Under the pieces are notes generated by a model, which saw nothing but the letters and a program-made list of their open reading frames with translations, did no database searches and was not told where the DNA came from. The position numbers and the translations under genes are program-made. A DNA stretch of 64,000 nt from Dendrophyllia cribrosa (Eukaryota; Cnidaria; Anthozoa; Scleractinia; Dendrophylliidae), in NCBI GenBank assembly GCA_024195265.1, contig JAJLRJ010000014.1:12985509-13049508 (forward strand), in the 5' to 3' direction. Of the stretch, positions 1-11,100 are shown in pieces (the first letter of the stretch is position 1; every line of letters starts with the position of its first letter).

Positions 1-452
1 GCTGTTAGTAGCGCTGCCAAAATAGAACGAGTTGTTGTGGACAACAACAACAACAAAAACAACAACAGCCTGTTTCAGCTGATTTGACAAGAAAGCTTTT
101 GAGGCTTTGAATTGAGATATTTTGCTTGACTTGAAGAATGTGTGTATTCTTATACTTACCTTTGTGGTAATTTTCAGTATTGAGGATTAAATGTAGAGAC
201 ATTAGTTTTCATAGTGGTTACGACACCATTATTATTGATCAGTTATTTTACTATTACGGTTTATTTACAAATAGTTTAAATATAATTATTGTACCGGACA
301 ATTCTCTGTTTAGTACCCATTCGTTAATAGTCAGCTAGACGTCAGCGCCCGATAATGCTGGTGTGACAGTTTGGACTCTAGTTGGTTTAGGAAATGTTGG
401 ATATTTAATTTTCTTAATTTCCTATTTCATTCATTTCCCTTTCTTTGTCTCT
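1..452. other. AT-rich stretch with no recognisable gene
   Basis: I see no exon or RNA gene here. The only structured piece is an AAC-type simple repeat near positions 38-70. It makes a meaningless Cys-rich reading frame on the minus strand. Confidence 0.5.
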
Positions 453-1066
453 ATTAAGATACATTCATCAGATGACTGACTGACTCATCCTAAATAAACT
501 ATTTCACATTGAATGTCTCGTGTTAGTGGAGTCAGAATATGTAATTTCTGACATCTGAGTGACGTAGGAGCGAACTAGTCAGAAATTATTATTCTGACGG
601 CACGATATAGAGGTTTGCGTGTCGTCATGGGACATCTCGGGACTATTTAAGGGTTTGGTGGGAGATATTTGTCATTCTACGTCGGTCAGTCTTCTCGAAC
701 GTTGCCTTTTTTCGTTCAAGTTTTTATTTATGTTACGTTGGGAAATGAAATGTTACACAAGTATCAAGTAATGTTATCAGTTTTAGTACCTTTGCCCCCG
801 AGGTCCAGTGCCACTGCATCGTTATAGGGGGGTATACGTTTCCACATTTTTTTGGCCACTTCTAAAGGGTGGTTTTTTAGTGGTTTTTCGTAGCTGGCGT
901 GGCACAATTTTCTGAACTTTTGAAACATAATGTAAGTGAAATGTAATTTAAAAGGGTCAGGAGAATAGACAGAATATGTTATTAAGATACATTCATCAGA
1001 TGACTGACTGACTCATCCTAAATAAACTATTTCACATTGAATGTCTCGTGTTAGTGGAGTCAGAAT
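453..1066. repeat. Dispersed repeat with identical 86-bp direct terminal copies
   Basis: Positions 453-538 and 981-1066 carry the same 86 bases (starting ATTAAGATACATTCATCAGA, ending GGAGTCAGAAT) and look identical by eye. The 442 bp between them, plus one 86-bp copy, recur at 21152-21747 with moderate divergence and only the right-hand copy of the 86-mer. The unit is therefore about 528 bp, and this locus holds slightly more than one unit. That fits either a small element with terminal direct repeats or a partial tandem duplication. No coding potential is visible. Confidence 0.7.
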
Positions 1067-1379
1067 CCATCCTGTACAGCATAATAAACTGCACCACAGA
1101 AAAGTACTACTCGACACGTTCACCCGCGTAAATGAAAACTGTCAAGTACGGCATAGAAAAAATAAACAGCATCGCAAGAAAAAAGTACTGGCTTATAACT
1201 CCCTTCGTAGTTATTGAATGGTCACTGTCAATTTATGATTTAAGTATCATATTTGTTCCCAGTCGTCCTCGGTGCGTAATAGAATGTGACGTCACCCATG
1301 GAGGTGATTGGGAAGATTCCCCAAGTCTAAATGACATCTCTCTGCTCCGTAAGCGCGTTGTTGAGGCCTGGTAACGAGG

Positions 1380-1612
1380 CCGTTTTATATTCTTGGAAGG
1401 ATGTGTCTAACAATAAGGCCATGTTATGATGTCAGTATTGATCACTGTTGTTATTAATTACGTAATTGTACATATTGTAAGTTTATACACTTATCTTATT
1501 ACTCCATATTTATCTTATTTTATTTATTTCTTTTATTTATTTTCTCGAAGACATTAGCAATTTTGCTATTTTAAATTCGAGGTGAAATAAAGGTTATTGT
1601 ATTGTATTGTAT
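1380..1612 (+). mobile_element. 3' tail of a truncated non-LTR retrotransposon (LINE-like)
   Basis: The AT-rich segment ends in AATAAAGGTTATTGTATTG followed by a short GTATT tandem tail. Microsatellite-like tails after an AATAAA are typical 3' ends of non-LTR elements and their SINE partners. No reverse transcriptase remains in this copy. The family cannot be named from this piece. Confidence 0.4.
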
Positions 1613-1672
1613 CAAAGGCTCCTATGAGCCAACCCGTGAATAAGAAATGGTAACGCGATATTGCGATAAGCT

Positions 1673-1812
1673 TAAAGGTCCACTGTCACCCAGTCGGCTT
1701 TGCGGTCGTTTGTTTTTGTTTTCAAATGACGAGCTCGCTCGTGATTGGCTCTTTTGGGAATTTTCGACTGCGTTAAATTCACAATGCATTTTGGGTGACA
1801 GTGGGCCTTTAA
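1673..1812. mobile_element. Short MITE with terminal inverted repeats
   Basis: The left end TTAAAGGTCCACTGTCACCC and the right end GGGTGACAGTGGGCCTTTAA are inverted copies of each other with one or two mismatches. The element is about 140 bp and non-coding. The reading frame across it is only a by-product. Confidence 0.7.
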
Positions 1813-1824
1813 TATGCTTTTATG

Positions 1825-1875
1825 TAGCCTGTTCCAGGCTCTCGCCCCCACTATCTGAGAGCCTGGAACAGGCTA
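1825..1875. repeat. Perfect 19-bp hairpin (CCTGTTCCAGGC family)
   Basis: TAGCCTGTTCCAGGCTCTC at 1825-1843 is exactly complementary to 1857-1875, with a 13-base loop. The same core, GCCTGTTCCAGGCGTTCAG, forms the ends of the elements at 5632-5757 and 22427-22601. This is most likely a minimal member or an end of that MITE family. Confidence 0.65.
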
Positions 1876-1947
1876 GCTTTTATGCTGACACGGTTCGATA
1901 TTCTTATAAAATTAAACGTAATGACTTCTGAAGAACGCAAAAAAGAA

Positions 1948-2034
1948 AAGGTTCACGGCGAGATTTAAACTCGAGCCGTCTGACTGCTGTCTCATAGCCG
2001 TAACAAGAACCACGCCACTAGGCCACGAAAACCT
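1948..2034 (-). mobile_element. tRNA-derived SINE head
   Basis: Read on the minus strand this gives an A-box-like TGGCCTAGTGGC, and about 50 bases later a B-box-like GAGTTTAAATCTC, the spacing of a degenerate tRNA. A related head lies at 17807-17883. Both sit in the same larger dispersed repeat, whose flanks share ACGGTTCGATATT and ATGCGAAACATCTTTAAG. It is not a functional tRNA, because the cloverleaf is not convincing. Confidence 0.5.
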
Positions 2035-2129
2035 ACGATGACTAGAAAAGTGAAAATTTATTATTTTAACGTGGATATGTGGTAAAACGCGTATTAAAAT
2101 CCGTTTCAAGTCTGCAGCTCGGTTTTAAT

Positions 2130-2244
2130 TTTGCAATAAGACTCTAAATGCGAAACATCTTTAAGCAGTTTATTGTTGTTTATACTCGTTTACAACAAAT
2201 TGGTTATTGTTATCGCTGTTCTTGTTACGCAAAGCATTTGATAA
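2130..2244. repeat. Dispersed repeat flank (ATGCGAAACATCTTTAAG family)
   Basis: The segment beginning AAATGCGAAACATCTTTAAG recurs at about 3450-3712 and 17965-18170. The longer copies continue to GTTTACAGCTGATGGAAGGA, a GAGT-rich simple repeat, and a CCCGTTCATT...GCGTATTCACGGGTT segment. It has no coding capacity. Confidence 0.5.
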
Positions 2245-3165
2245 GGCCCGTTTACACAGGCGATTTTTGTGGCGATTTTTACGGCGATTTTTGCGGCGAT
2301 TTACACGGCGATTCCAAATCGCGCGTGTAAACTAGCGGCGATTTCATGGCGATTTCGTGGCGATTTGTCGCCACGAAATCGCCGCTATTTCGAACTTGCT
2401 CGAATTTAGACGCGATTTACCGGCGATTTTTCCGCTGGAGGGTGACAAAAACCTACTTTGACGTACCCCCCTCCCCCGCAAGGGTGTTTTGTCGCAAACA
2501 TGGCGGACGCTGTTTGCACACCTTCGAAGTCTCCAAAAAAAAAAGGAAGCAAGAAAACTTGGACGGCTTTAGAAGAAGAGTATATAATTGACCGTTGGGC
2601 AGAGAAAGAGTGCCTCTTCAATAGGTGGTTTTCATGCAACGTCATCGCCGCCATGCTGGTGGACATAAACAATAGTTCTCTCATTAGCTGCTTTTGTTCG
2701 TCCACCAGCATTTGTTCGTTTCACTATTGTTATCTATGTCTCTAGAGATTGATTGCAAACCACCTATACATGTTCACCCGACTACAAGCGGTTGGATAAG
2801 AAAATCGCTGCAAGAGTTGACTAAATGATTAAATGATGAGTTTGGTAGCACATTTACTGGTAAGTAGTGTTCTTTTTTATAAAGTCGCCTCTACGTCTAT
2901 TTCAATATAACAATTCATGTTACATGTTACGTTTTCATTCGCAACAAAGTAGCACAATTGGAGACATGGTGCTGTCGTGCTTTGTGTTAACATATCGCAT
3001 GCGCTCTGCGATGACCGCTGCAAAAAGGTCATAAAATTGCCAAGAAATCGCCACGAAATCGCCATGAAATCGCCGTTAGTTTACACGCGCGATTTGGAAT
3101 CGCCGCGTAAATCGCGCAAAAATCGCCGTAAAAATCGCCACAAAAATCGCCTGTGTAAACGGGCC
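2245..3165. mobile_element. 921-bp inverted-repeat DNA transposon, probably PIF/Harbinger-derived
   Basis: The two ends (about 2245-2385 and 3020-3165) are long inverted repeats starting GGCCCGTTTACACAGGCGAT. They are built internally from GGCGATTT-type subrepeats. Flanks are GATAA on the left and TATAA on the right, so a short target duplication is possible but not clean. The interior carries a small Myb/SANT-like reading frame. Harbinger elements are known to encode a Myb-like partner of the transposase, so I infer a deletion derivative of that superfamily. No DDE transposase remains. Confidence 0.55.
2500..2745 (+). pseudogene. Myb/SANT-like N-terminal fragment inside a DNA transposon
   Basis: The frame begins with an ATG at 2500. 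It gives a Ser/Lys-rich leader, then KKTWTALEEEYIIDRWAEK, which has the Trp-spaced, Glu-rich look of a SANT/Myb helix. Beyond about residue 35 the sequence loses this character, and the DNA enters a hairpin (2652-2710) with inverted GCTGGTGGAC arms. It is therefore a truncated relic. In intact Harbinger elements such a protein helps the transposase bind the ends. The match is by pattern only. Confidence 0.35.
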
Positions 3166-3227
3166 TATAAGATTGCCAAATTTAGCTTTTTAACGCGTAA
3201 CGCAATGTATGGTGTTTTTAAATTATA

Positions 3228-3712
3228 AACACGGCTCGATATCTTTTAAAATAGTAATCCGCGATATGATATGTGATGTTTAAGATCTACATATTCTGTT
3301 CAGTAGAAAAACGCAAGAATACTATTTTCACTTGAGGAACAGATCAGATCCACTGACGACATATGAAAGTTGACCTTTAGCACATAACTGTGTCCAGTTC
3401 TCTCCTATTTCAATCAAACAATACGTATTTAGCCTTTCAAAGGACTCCAAATGCGAAATATCTTTAAGTTTACTGTTGTTCATATTCGTTTACAGTAAAT
3501 TAGTTATTGCTATCGCTGGATTCACGTTGTTCATGTTACGCATGCATTCGTAACAAAACTAATTACGTGACAAAAGTTTACAGCTGATGGAAGGAGTGAG
3601 TGAGTGAGCGTGTGCGTGAGTGAGCGAGCGAGTGAGTGAGTGAGTGCTCATGTCTCCGTTACCGATAACCCGTTCATTGCGCATGCGCGTATTCACGGGT
3701 TAAAAATGGCCA
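3228..3712. repeat. Second copy of the ACGGTTCGATATT / GCGAAATATC dispersed repeat
   Basis: The start (CACGGCTCGATATCTTTT) and the latter half (ATGCGAAATATCTTTAAG, then a GAGT microsatellite at 3596-3650 and a GCGCATGCGCGTATTCACGG segment) match 17688-18170. No gene is visible. Confidence 0.5.
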
Positions 3713-4636
3713 GGGGCCGTATTCACGAAATCCAACCTAAGATATATCTTAAGATATAACTTAAGAGAAAATTTAGGAGCTTCCTAAAATATGTCTTAAG
3801 TGCTATTCACGAACGATATCTTATGACCATCTTAAGGTAAGCGTAACTTAGCAGTCTCCTAAGTTTAATGGTCGCGGGCAGTTATCGATTAGTAAAAGTA
3901 AACCAATCAGAGAAAGTTTATATGGCGCGATCTTATGAATAATAAGTTATGAAAATTACATAAATGAATATTTTGTATTGTGTAAATTGTTGTTGTAATC
4001 ACAATGACGATACAATAATCTTTATTTCATTTCGAATTTAAGATAGCAAAACCGTGATAATATAATTGTTCATGGTCAGTAGCGAAAGCAACAAACAAAT
4101 CCATCATCATTTTAATAGGGTCTACTTCGATATTTCTTGTACAAGGGCTTATTTTCACGAAAAACGGAAATATAACTCTGCAAAGAGAAAGAAATGTGGA
4201 ACCCGTTAATGACACGAAGGCCTATATAAAACTAACCGTGTTGTTTGACATCACTTGAAAATATTTAATTTTTCTTAGCAATATAATGCTTTAAAATGTT
4301 TATCTAATCGGTAACTATTGTGATACACAATAATCACGCTGAAAATCGACGTAAAACTCGTCAACAATCGAATTTAGCCCTGTCAAGACATGTTTTAATA
4401 AGTTAGGAGGTCAATTTTGACCTCCTAAGTTTAGGAGAAAAATTAAGACATATCTTAAGTTAGGAGGTCTTCGTGAATACCAGTTAAGACATGTCTTAAA
4501 AATTAAGGAGGTCCTAAGTTTAGAAGAAAAAATAAGACATGTCTTAAAATAGGAGGTCTTCGTGAATACCAGTTATCTCCTAAGTTATATCTTAGGAGGC
4601 TCTTTGGACTTAGGATGCTTTCGTGAATGCGGCCCC
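3713..4636. mobile_element. 924-bp palindromic MITE with GGGGCCG ends
   Basis: The left end GGGGCCGTATTCACGAAA and the right end TTTCGTGAATGCGGCCCC are inverted repeats. Both flanks continue as imperfect arrays of AAGACATGTCTTAA and TTAGGAGGTC motifs, so the ends can fold over several hundred bases. The central part is AT-rich without a supported gene. It is a non-autonomous element of unknown superfamily. Confidence 0.65.
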
Positions 4637-4755
4637 AGGAGCTTTATTTTAGGAGCTTAGGGGTAATATGAATAAAAGTTCTTCTCGTAAAATAAAGGTC
4701 TTCCTCATGGAATGCAGGAGGCCACATTCACAGAACAACGCATTTATGCAAAATA

Positions 4756-4765
4756 TTTATTTATT
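4756..4765 (-). terminator. Possible polyadenylation signal of the P4H gene
   Basis: Overlapping AATAAA hexamers on the minus strand lie about 300 bases past the P4H stop codon. The distance is reasonable for a 3' UTR, but AT-rich sequence makes chance occurrence easy. Confidence 0.3.
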
Positions 4766-5059
4766 ACTTATTAGCTAAAATTGTTAATTAGCTAAATTAT
4801 TCTTATAATGGTTAAGGCACTATAGTCTATTTTTTAGCCCTTGGTTTGTCAAGTGGAATAAAAATACAGCACTTGAATTTCTTCCGCCTAAATATCCGAG
4901 CCTAACCGAAAAGAAAAAGGCGCATTACAACAGATTTTTTGTTATAAACACCCTTCTTTATGAAACCTGACCAGCAGAATTTGGAGACTAAAACTAATTT
5001 TCTGTCCTGTTGATCATTGACTGAAGACTTGTGCGTCCTTTTTGACGTTTCTTTGCAGT

Positions 5060-5130
5060 TTACTCGTCTGGCGACAATGTGCAAGGTCTTGTGAATTCGT
5101 TTCCATACTCATGGATCCACTTGTTGGAAA
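5060..5130 (-). CDS. P4HA: P4HA exon 12 (last, with stop)
   Basis: The acceptor TTTCAG precedes the exon. The first two bases complete V525, then SNKWIHEYGNEFTRPC leads to a short acidic C terminus and TAA at 5062-5060. The SNKW..E.GQEF-type ending is the known C-terminal signature of collagen P4H alpha chains. Confidence 0.92.
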
Positions 5131-8100
5131 CTGAAACATTAATTATGCATTTGCATTGGTCAGTTGAACAAGGATTTGATTAGAACACAAAACAACGAAA
5201 GCGCCTGTTGTGCAAGCTACCTTTCAACAAGCGTGTCCGCTTAACAGCCCTAGATCTATGCCATCGTGTTGTTTCCATAAAAAATGAAACTTTGCTCCCA
5301 ATTGTCCCTCTCCACCCAGGTGTATACATGGTTACTGGTGAAGATAATGCTGCAGGCAACCCTGTGATTAGTCTCCTACGCAGCCGTTTTTAGGGCTCGT
5401 CACGTAAGGAGGAGCGTTGCGTGACGAGCCCTAATAACGGCTGCGACCCAGGGGGGAGGGGGTGGAGTAGCAATGCTCCCAGTTGCTTCATGCGACAGAA
5501 ACCGGTTTAAACGAGTAGTGAGGCCGCCTGTTGCTCTTATGTAACTTCACTTTTTTAAGTATATTGTGCTATAATTCAGCTTTCTCGAGTTCACGAAAAA
5601 CTGGAATTGCTTGCCCTTCATTTTCTACCTCGTTCCAGGTGTTCAGATAGCAAGGAGCGTCTCGAAGGAAAAATTGCGAACTCCGTCAGCACTCGCAATA
5701 TTTTTCCTTCGCGCGCCGCCTGTCCGTCGCTCCCCTCGGCTATCTGAACGCCTGGAATAATATTTTCCTTCGCTCCCTCATTATCTGATCGAGTGGTACA
5801 GGCTTTTTATTTTCCACTTCCTGTGAGTAAGCAAAGTTGATGGGCGTACATTGGTTCACATTTTGAACGTTTACACGTGACGTCACGGCGGCCATATTGG
5901 TGTCCCAAAACAATGAAATGGCGGCCATATTTGGGCCTTGTCGCACTATAGTCAAAAACAACAATTAGCCCATGCAAAAATCGAGGAAAACAAAAGAAAC
6001 CGCTCCGGTGGGACACGCTTTTTGTGGAATGTTTTTGTTTTTATGTCATTTTGCTGGGGCTAATTTTTGTTTTTGACTGTAGTGCGACCAGGCCCTTAGT
6101 GTCCTAAACGAATCCTATGGGACTTTAGCTCTTTTCTTATTCAAACATTTCCTATAGTTTTGGCACTCCAATATGGCCGCCGGTCACGTGAGTGAAAACA
6201 CTCTATAAATAAATCTCGACGCTGTCTTTCTCCTGTTTCCGTAGAATAACGCGACAAGGAGCTTTAACAGCTTTAAGCCTTAATTGGAATCATCACCAAA
6301 ATTTCTCCTTGTATAAATATCAATATTTAAACAATCCTTCAATCAGAGAGGTCATGAGAATAAAGGACATGGCCACCCAAGATGAATTATCTTGATATTT
6401 TAACAACTCCCCCCCCCCCCCCCCCCCCCCTCCCCCCCCTACTGCTATAAGAAACCTTGGCGCACAAGTCAAGTAAGGAGAAGTTGTATTTTGATCTTAA
6501 GCCTTACCCCATTTCCAGCCCTTTAAAACAGGACATCCGGCGTGACGAGTTCTAAAATCTCCTTCTCCTGATCGAAGCATATTATGCCAGAACACAGCGT
6601 CCCCCTGGAAAGAAAATTAAAAAAATTGCCGTGACTTTTTGGTGGACTTGCACTTTTTGAAGGTGTAAGTAATAAGATAATACAGTGGAAACTCAATTAA
6701 GGGCACACTATCGGGACCAGGAGAAGTGTCCCCTTAATAAAGGGGGGCACTTCAATAGAGGTGATAATTACAAAGATTATATGAACGTTTTGCTGACTGG
6801 GACCAGGAGAAGTTTCCCTTAATGGAGGTGTCACTTTAACAGAGGTGACAATTACAAAGATTAAATGAGCGTTTTAAAGGCCGGGACCAGGAGAAGTGTC
6901 CCTTTAATAGAGGTGATAATTACAAAGATTATATGAGCGTTTTGCCAGCCGGAAACTGGAAAAGTGTCCCCTTAATGGAGGTGTCACCGAAGTGAAGGTT
7001 CTACTTTACAATTGACGTACAGTAAAAACCCGCAAGTAAGAACCTGCATTTTCCCAAGTTCTTGTATAGAGGGGTCTAACTGGCAAATTTCAGCCTAACA
7101 GGTTCTTAAAAACTAGGTTCTTACTTACGAGTTTTTACTGTAGTGGTTAATTTACTCAGGTAAAGGATAGACTATTGCTCCTCTGTGTGGGACGGCCAGT
7201 AGTGATAACCCTAATGACGCGATTTTGTAGTTTTTGTAATTTTCAGCTAATTCATTACGAAGTCTGACCGCCTTTCTAGTACTACAGGCCGTCGTATAAG
7301 ACTATGATGGGATAACCTTAGGGTATTTCGATAAAGTTTTCTGGAGACCATACCTACATTTTTCAGATGACCATTCAAATGAAAATCGTTAAGATGTAAT
7401 GACTTCTTACTTTTTTAGGCTTTACTCTGGCCCCCACATATGGGAATACCGTCGCTCCACCAGCCTCTACATTAGTCATCTGTAAACACAAGTTTTGAAA
7501 AAAAATAAGAATTGGCGTTCGAGAAAAGTCAAGATGCTGTAAATTCGTGAATGCTAACAAAATTCACTAATCGCAAAGGGCGTGGAAGTACAAAGCGCGA
7601 GTTTAAGGGGATGAACAAGGGACACCATTTTCGCGAACTTTACCAGCCGCTTAAAATAATCCGAAGTAGTGTTACTCTTAAAGGGGCCAAGTCACGAGGA
7701 TTTGGCTGATTATTGGTCAAATGTGTGCTCAATTTATAGATAAGTATCACTTAATCATGCACACAATTTTCTTTGAACCTAAAAAGGAAATAAAAAAGTG
7801 AATTCTTAAAGGCAGAGCGAACCATAGCCATTTTTTAAATCCATTTTTCATAGACACAGGGGAAGAGCTGGAAAAATTGAGCCTAAATTTTTTAAGTTGT
7901 AATCCATTTCCACCCTGGTCATCCGCCTGCTAAACACGCACATTAATAGTTTCAGTGCACCAATATAGTAACCGTTAACAAAACTAGACCATTATTTTTA
8001 GATTCCCTTTGATATAAATATGTCTTTTGGCTTTCCAAATTGATACTAAAATATTGTGACATAGCCCCTTTCAAATAAAGTTTGCCTTTGGCAGCGATAG

Positions 8101-11100
8101 GTTTTATAAAAATCGTAGAGCACATACGTAGAGCAGAACTGTGGCGATTCTGTTTCCGGTTCCCAGTCGACCCAATGAAGAATTTTCAAGGTCCTGAAAA
8201 GTAAAAATAACAGTAAAAGATTTAGCAAATGGTAGTTATCTATTTGTACCAATTCGTTTAATTAATTTATTGGAGTTGCACTGTAACCCTTTATTTAATT
8301 TTCCTCTGTAGTGATATCAAAATGTGGGCGAGTGGTCGCTTACCAGCGATGAAAGTGGTTGAGGCCGCTTACAAGAGGCGGTCACTTACAAGAGGTTTCG
8401 ACTATAATGATTTGGCCGGGAAAATGTGATATTTTGGAAAAGTGGTCGCTTAGGAGAAGTGATCGCACATGGAGGTTCCACTGTATTGATCGGTTTTCAG
8501 TTGAGTGTTATAAAATCAAAACCAAAGGAATTACTCTGACCAATCACAACAGTCACAGGCAATCCGATGAGCCAATCAGCATTCGAAGCAAATACATGTA
8601 GCCGGCGCCAAGCGCGGGAAAACGCGTGCGAGCAAGTTACAATTGGTTTTGGTCTTTCTTCTGATTGGTTGAGAAAGTGGCGTGAGATTTTTTAGCCAAT
8701 CACACGTTTTGCGACGACTCAAATAACGGCTGCGTAGGAGACTACCGAACTTATCATCCATACAAAAGAGACGGGTATGCTAGTCGTATCTTTTGGGTAG
8801 TTAAAAATGTGGTTTTGGTACCTTTTATAATTAGGCTGTTAAGTTTTGAAATGTCACCATCGGGATACTTTTCAGGGTAATAAAAGATTGATATGTAACC
8901 GACTTTATCGCAAATAAAAAATGTGAATGTCCCGACTGATATATCGTGTTTTCATAAGTATGGCCAAGAAATGAAATAGGTAGAAAAAAATAGCAATTTT
9001 GATTTTTGGACCGCCTGTCATGACATCAGATTTGATGAACTGTAATCCACTTCCACTCTTGTAATCCGGCTGCACTTTATCCCCATGCTACTACTTTTAT
9101 TTTGTTCTATAGAATCTTTGTATCCAATTCATGGGCGTAGCCAGCTTTTAGAAGAGTTGTAGGCCTGGCCATCCGGCCCGCAAGGGCCGCTTCTAGGGGG
9201 GTCCGGGGGCACACCCCCCTCTTCTCCCGGAAAATGTTTCGATATTGGCCATTGAAAATGCTTTATCCTTCACTTTCTGGTGATTTTATGTGTATCTTGA
9301 CAGCACCGAAATCCTAATATTTGATAAAAGAGAAAGGATTTGAATTTTTCATTTCCAATTCTTAAAAATGTAACACAAGTGGGCTGAAAAATTTGTAGGC
9401 CCGGGCCTACGGGCCTGTAGGCTGGCTACGCCACTGCAATTAAGTTACAAAATATGTGATGGCATTTGCCAACATAACATTGAAATAAGGTATGCTAAGT
9501 GAATTTTTGATATTTCGGCAGGACACTTTCCCTTAAATGCGTTGCTTTGGTACAATTTGGAGCCACGCCCATAACAATAACACGAAGTTCTGGTACCTTT
9601 CAGGGGTTGTCTCCCACATTTCCGACGTCACGTTTATGGGGGAGTTCTGCCCCGAGAGTGTATTGATTGACAAACAAAATGGCCGATATCGAGTTGCGGT
9701 TCGTGAAAGTATACGTGCCATTACAGTAGAGATAAATAAAAAGCATTTAGATAGGTGTGGTAATTAAAAGTAACTGCAACATACCCTTGAAAAGTCAAAA
9801 TGTGGATCGTAGTGACCAGCTAGTCCATAATTTTGAACCTATTGAAAACAACCCCCAGATTTGATCAGCATCTTATTTTCCACTCATACTAATATAATAT
9901 AAACTAATATTATAGTCTAGGACATAACGGACAACACAAACACACGAACGACGCAAATACAATAGATCTCGGCTTTACGGACGCTTAATACGGACACTCT
10001 GTTATTACAGACAGTCTTCTTGGTCCCAGTCGAAAGCCCATACATTTTATCTAAAATTAACCTTTCCCAGAAAAAACGTTCTTCTTGTTCAAGTTACAGA
10101 AGTTAAGTTCAAGAAATATATTATTTGAAGGCATAATGGGCGACTGCGAGATTAAATTCATTTTTAGCAACTTCAACGTTATCGATCATGTGGTCGACTT
10201 GAGGTCAACAAAAAATTAACCACGTGATTAACGTTTTACAAACCACGGAGTGAAGTGGGCTGATTTTCAAGACATTTCAAAGGATGTGCGCATGCGGGAA
10301 CAATAGTAATAACCTGAAAATCCTCTGCTGTTCGTAAGTTCAATTCCGTCAGAGCTGTCATTCTTTTGTTTACTCGCCCGATCAGCTCATCGTGTCCTTC
10401 GTTTAACCAGCAACTAAGAGTAGAAAAAAAATAAGTCAAAACACAGGACACGGGGAAGAGAGGAACCTTGAACTTAAAAAATCCCGGTGTTGAACATTGA
10501 ATGCAAGGGCTTCGTCGCCATTATAGCGATATGACTTAACCTCCAACTAAAAGATGAAACAGTTTTGTTAAATCAAAGTGTATTTGTCGATTTCATTGCC
10601 ATTGTTACCATCTTTATCTTCATCATCATCATCATCATCATCGTCATCGTCATCGTCATCGTCATCATCATCATCATCATCATCACCATCATATAGTCAC
10701 CATCAACGTTATTATCATCATCATCACGTCCATTACGTCGTCGTGCCATCGTCGTCGTCGTCATTATCATCATCCATCAACGCCGTGAACATCATCATCA
10801 TCATATAAGGCTGGTTTTCACTAGCGCATAAGCATAAGCACAAGCCAACATAAGCAGACTCAGTAACGTGTTATTCATTAGTTCCAATTGTTTGAACAAA
10901 ACAGAACAATAGGCACTAATGATCAACATGTTACTGAGTCTGCGTATGTTGGCTTGTGCTTATGCTTATGCGCTAGTGAAAACCAGCCTATAGTCACCAT
11001 CGTTGTCATCATACAACGTTTAATTTTTGCGAAACAAGAAACTCAAGTTACCATGGAAAACCGTCTTTAAGCGCTATAGTGTACCAAAACCTACTTTTTG

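Noticed and set aside
453..1066. Retrozyme (small hammerhead-bearing retroelement)
   Set aside because: A CTGATGA is present on the minus strand, but no stem II or GAAA core follows at the right distance, so no hammerhead can be drawn.
3596..3650. CRISPR-like or other regular array
   Set aside because: It is a GAGT simple repeat with no spacers, and the window is eukaryotic. No CRISPR array is seen anywhere.
10573..10808. Poly-Ser and poly-Met frames
   Set aside because: They are produced by the CAT/ATC trinucleotide microsatellite in P4HA intron 6.
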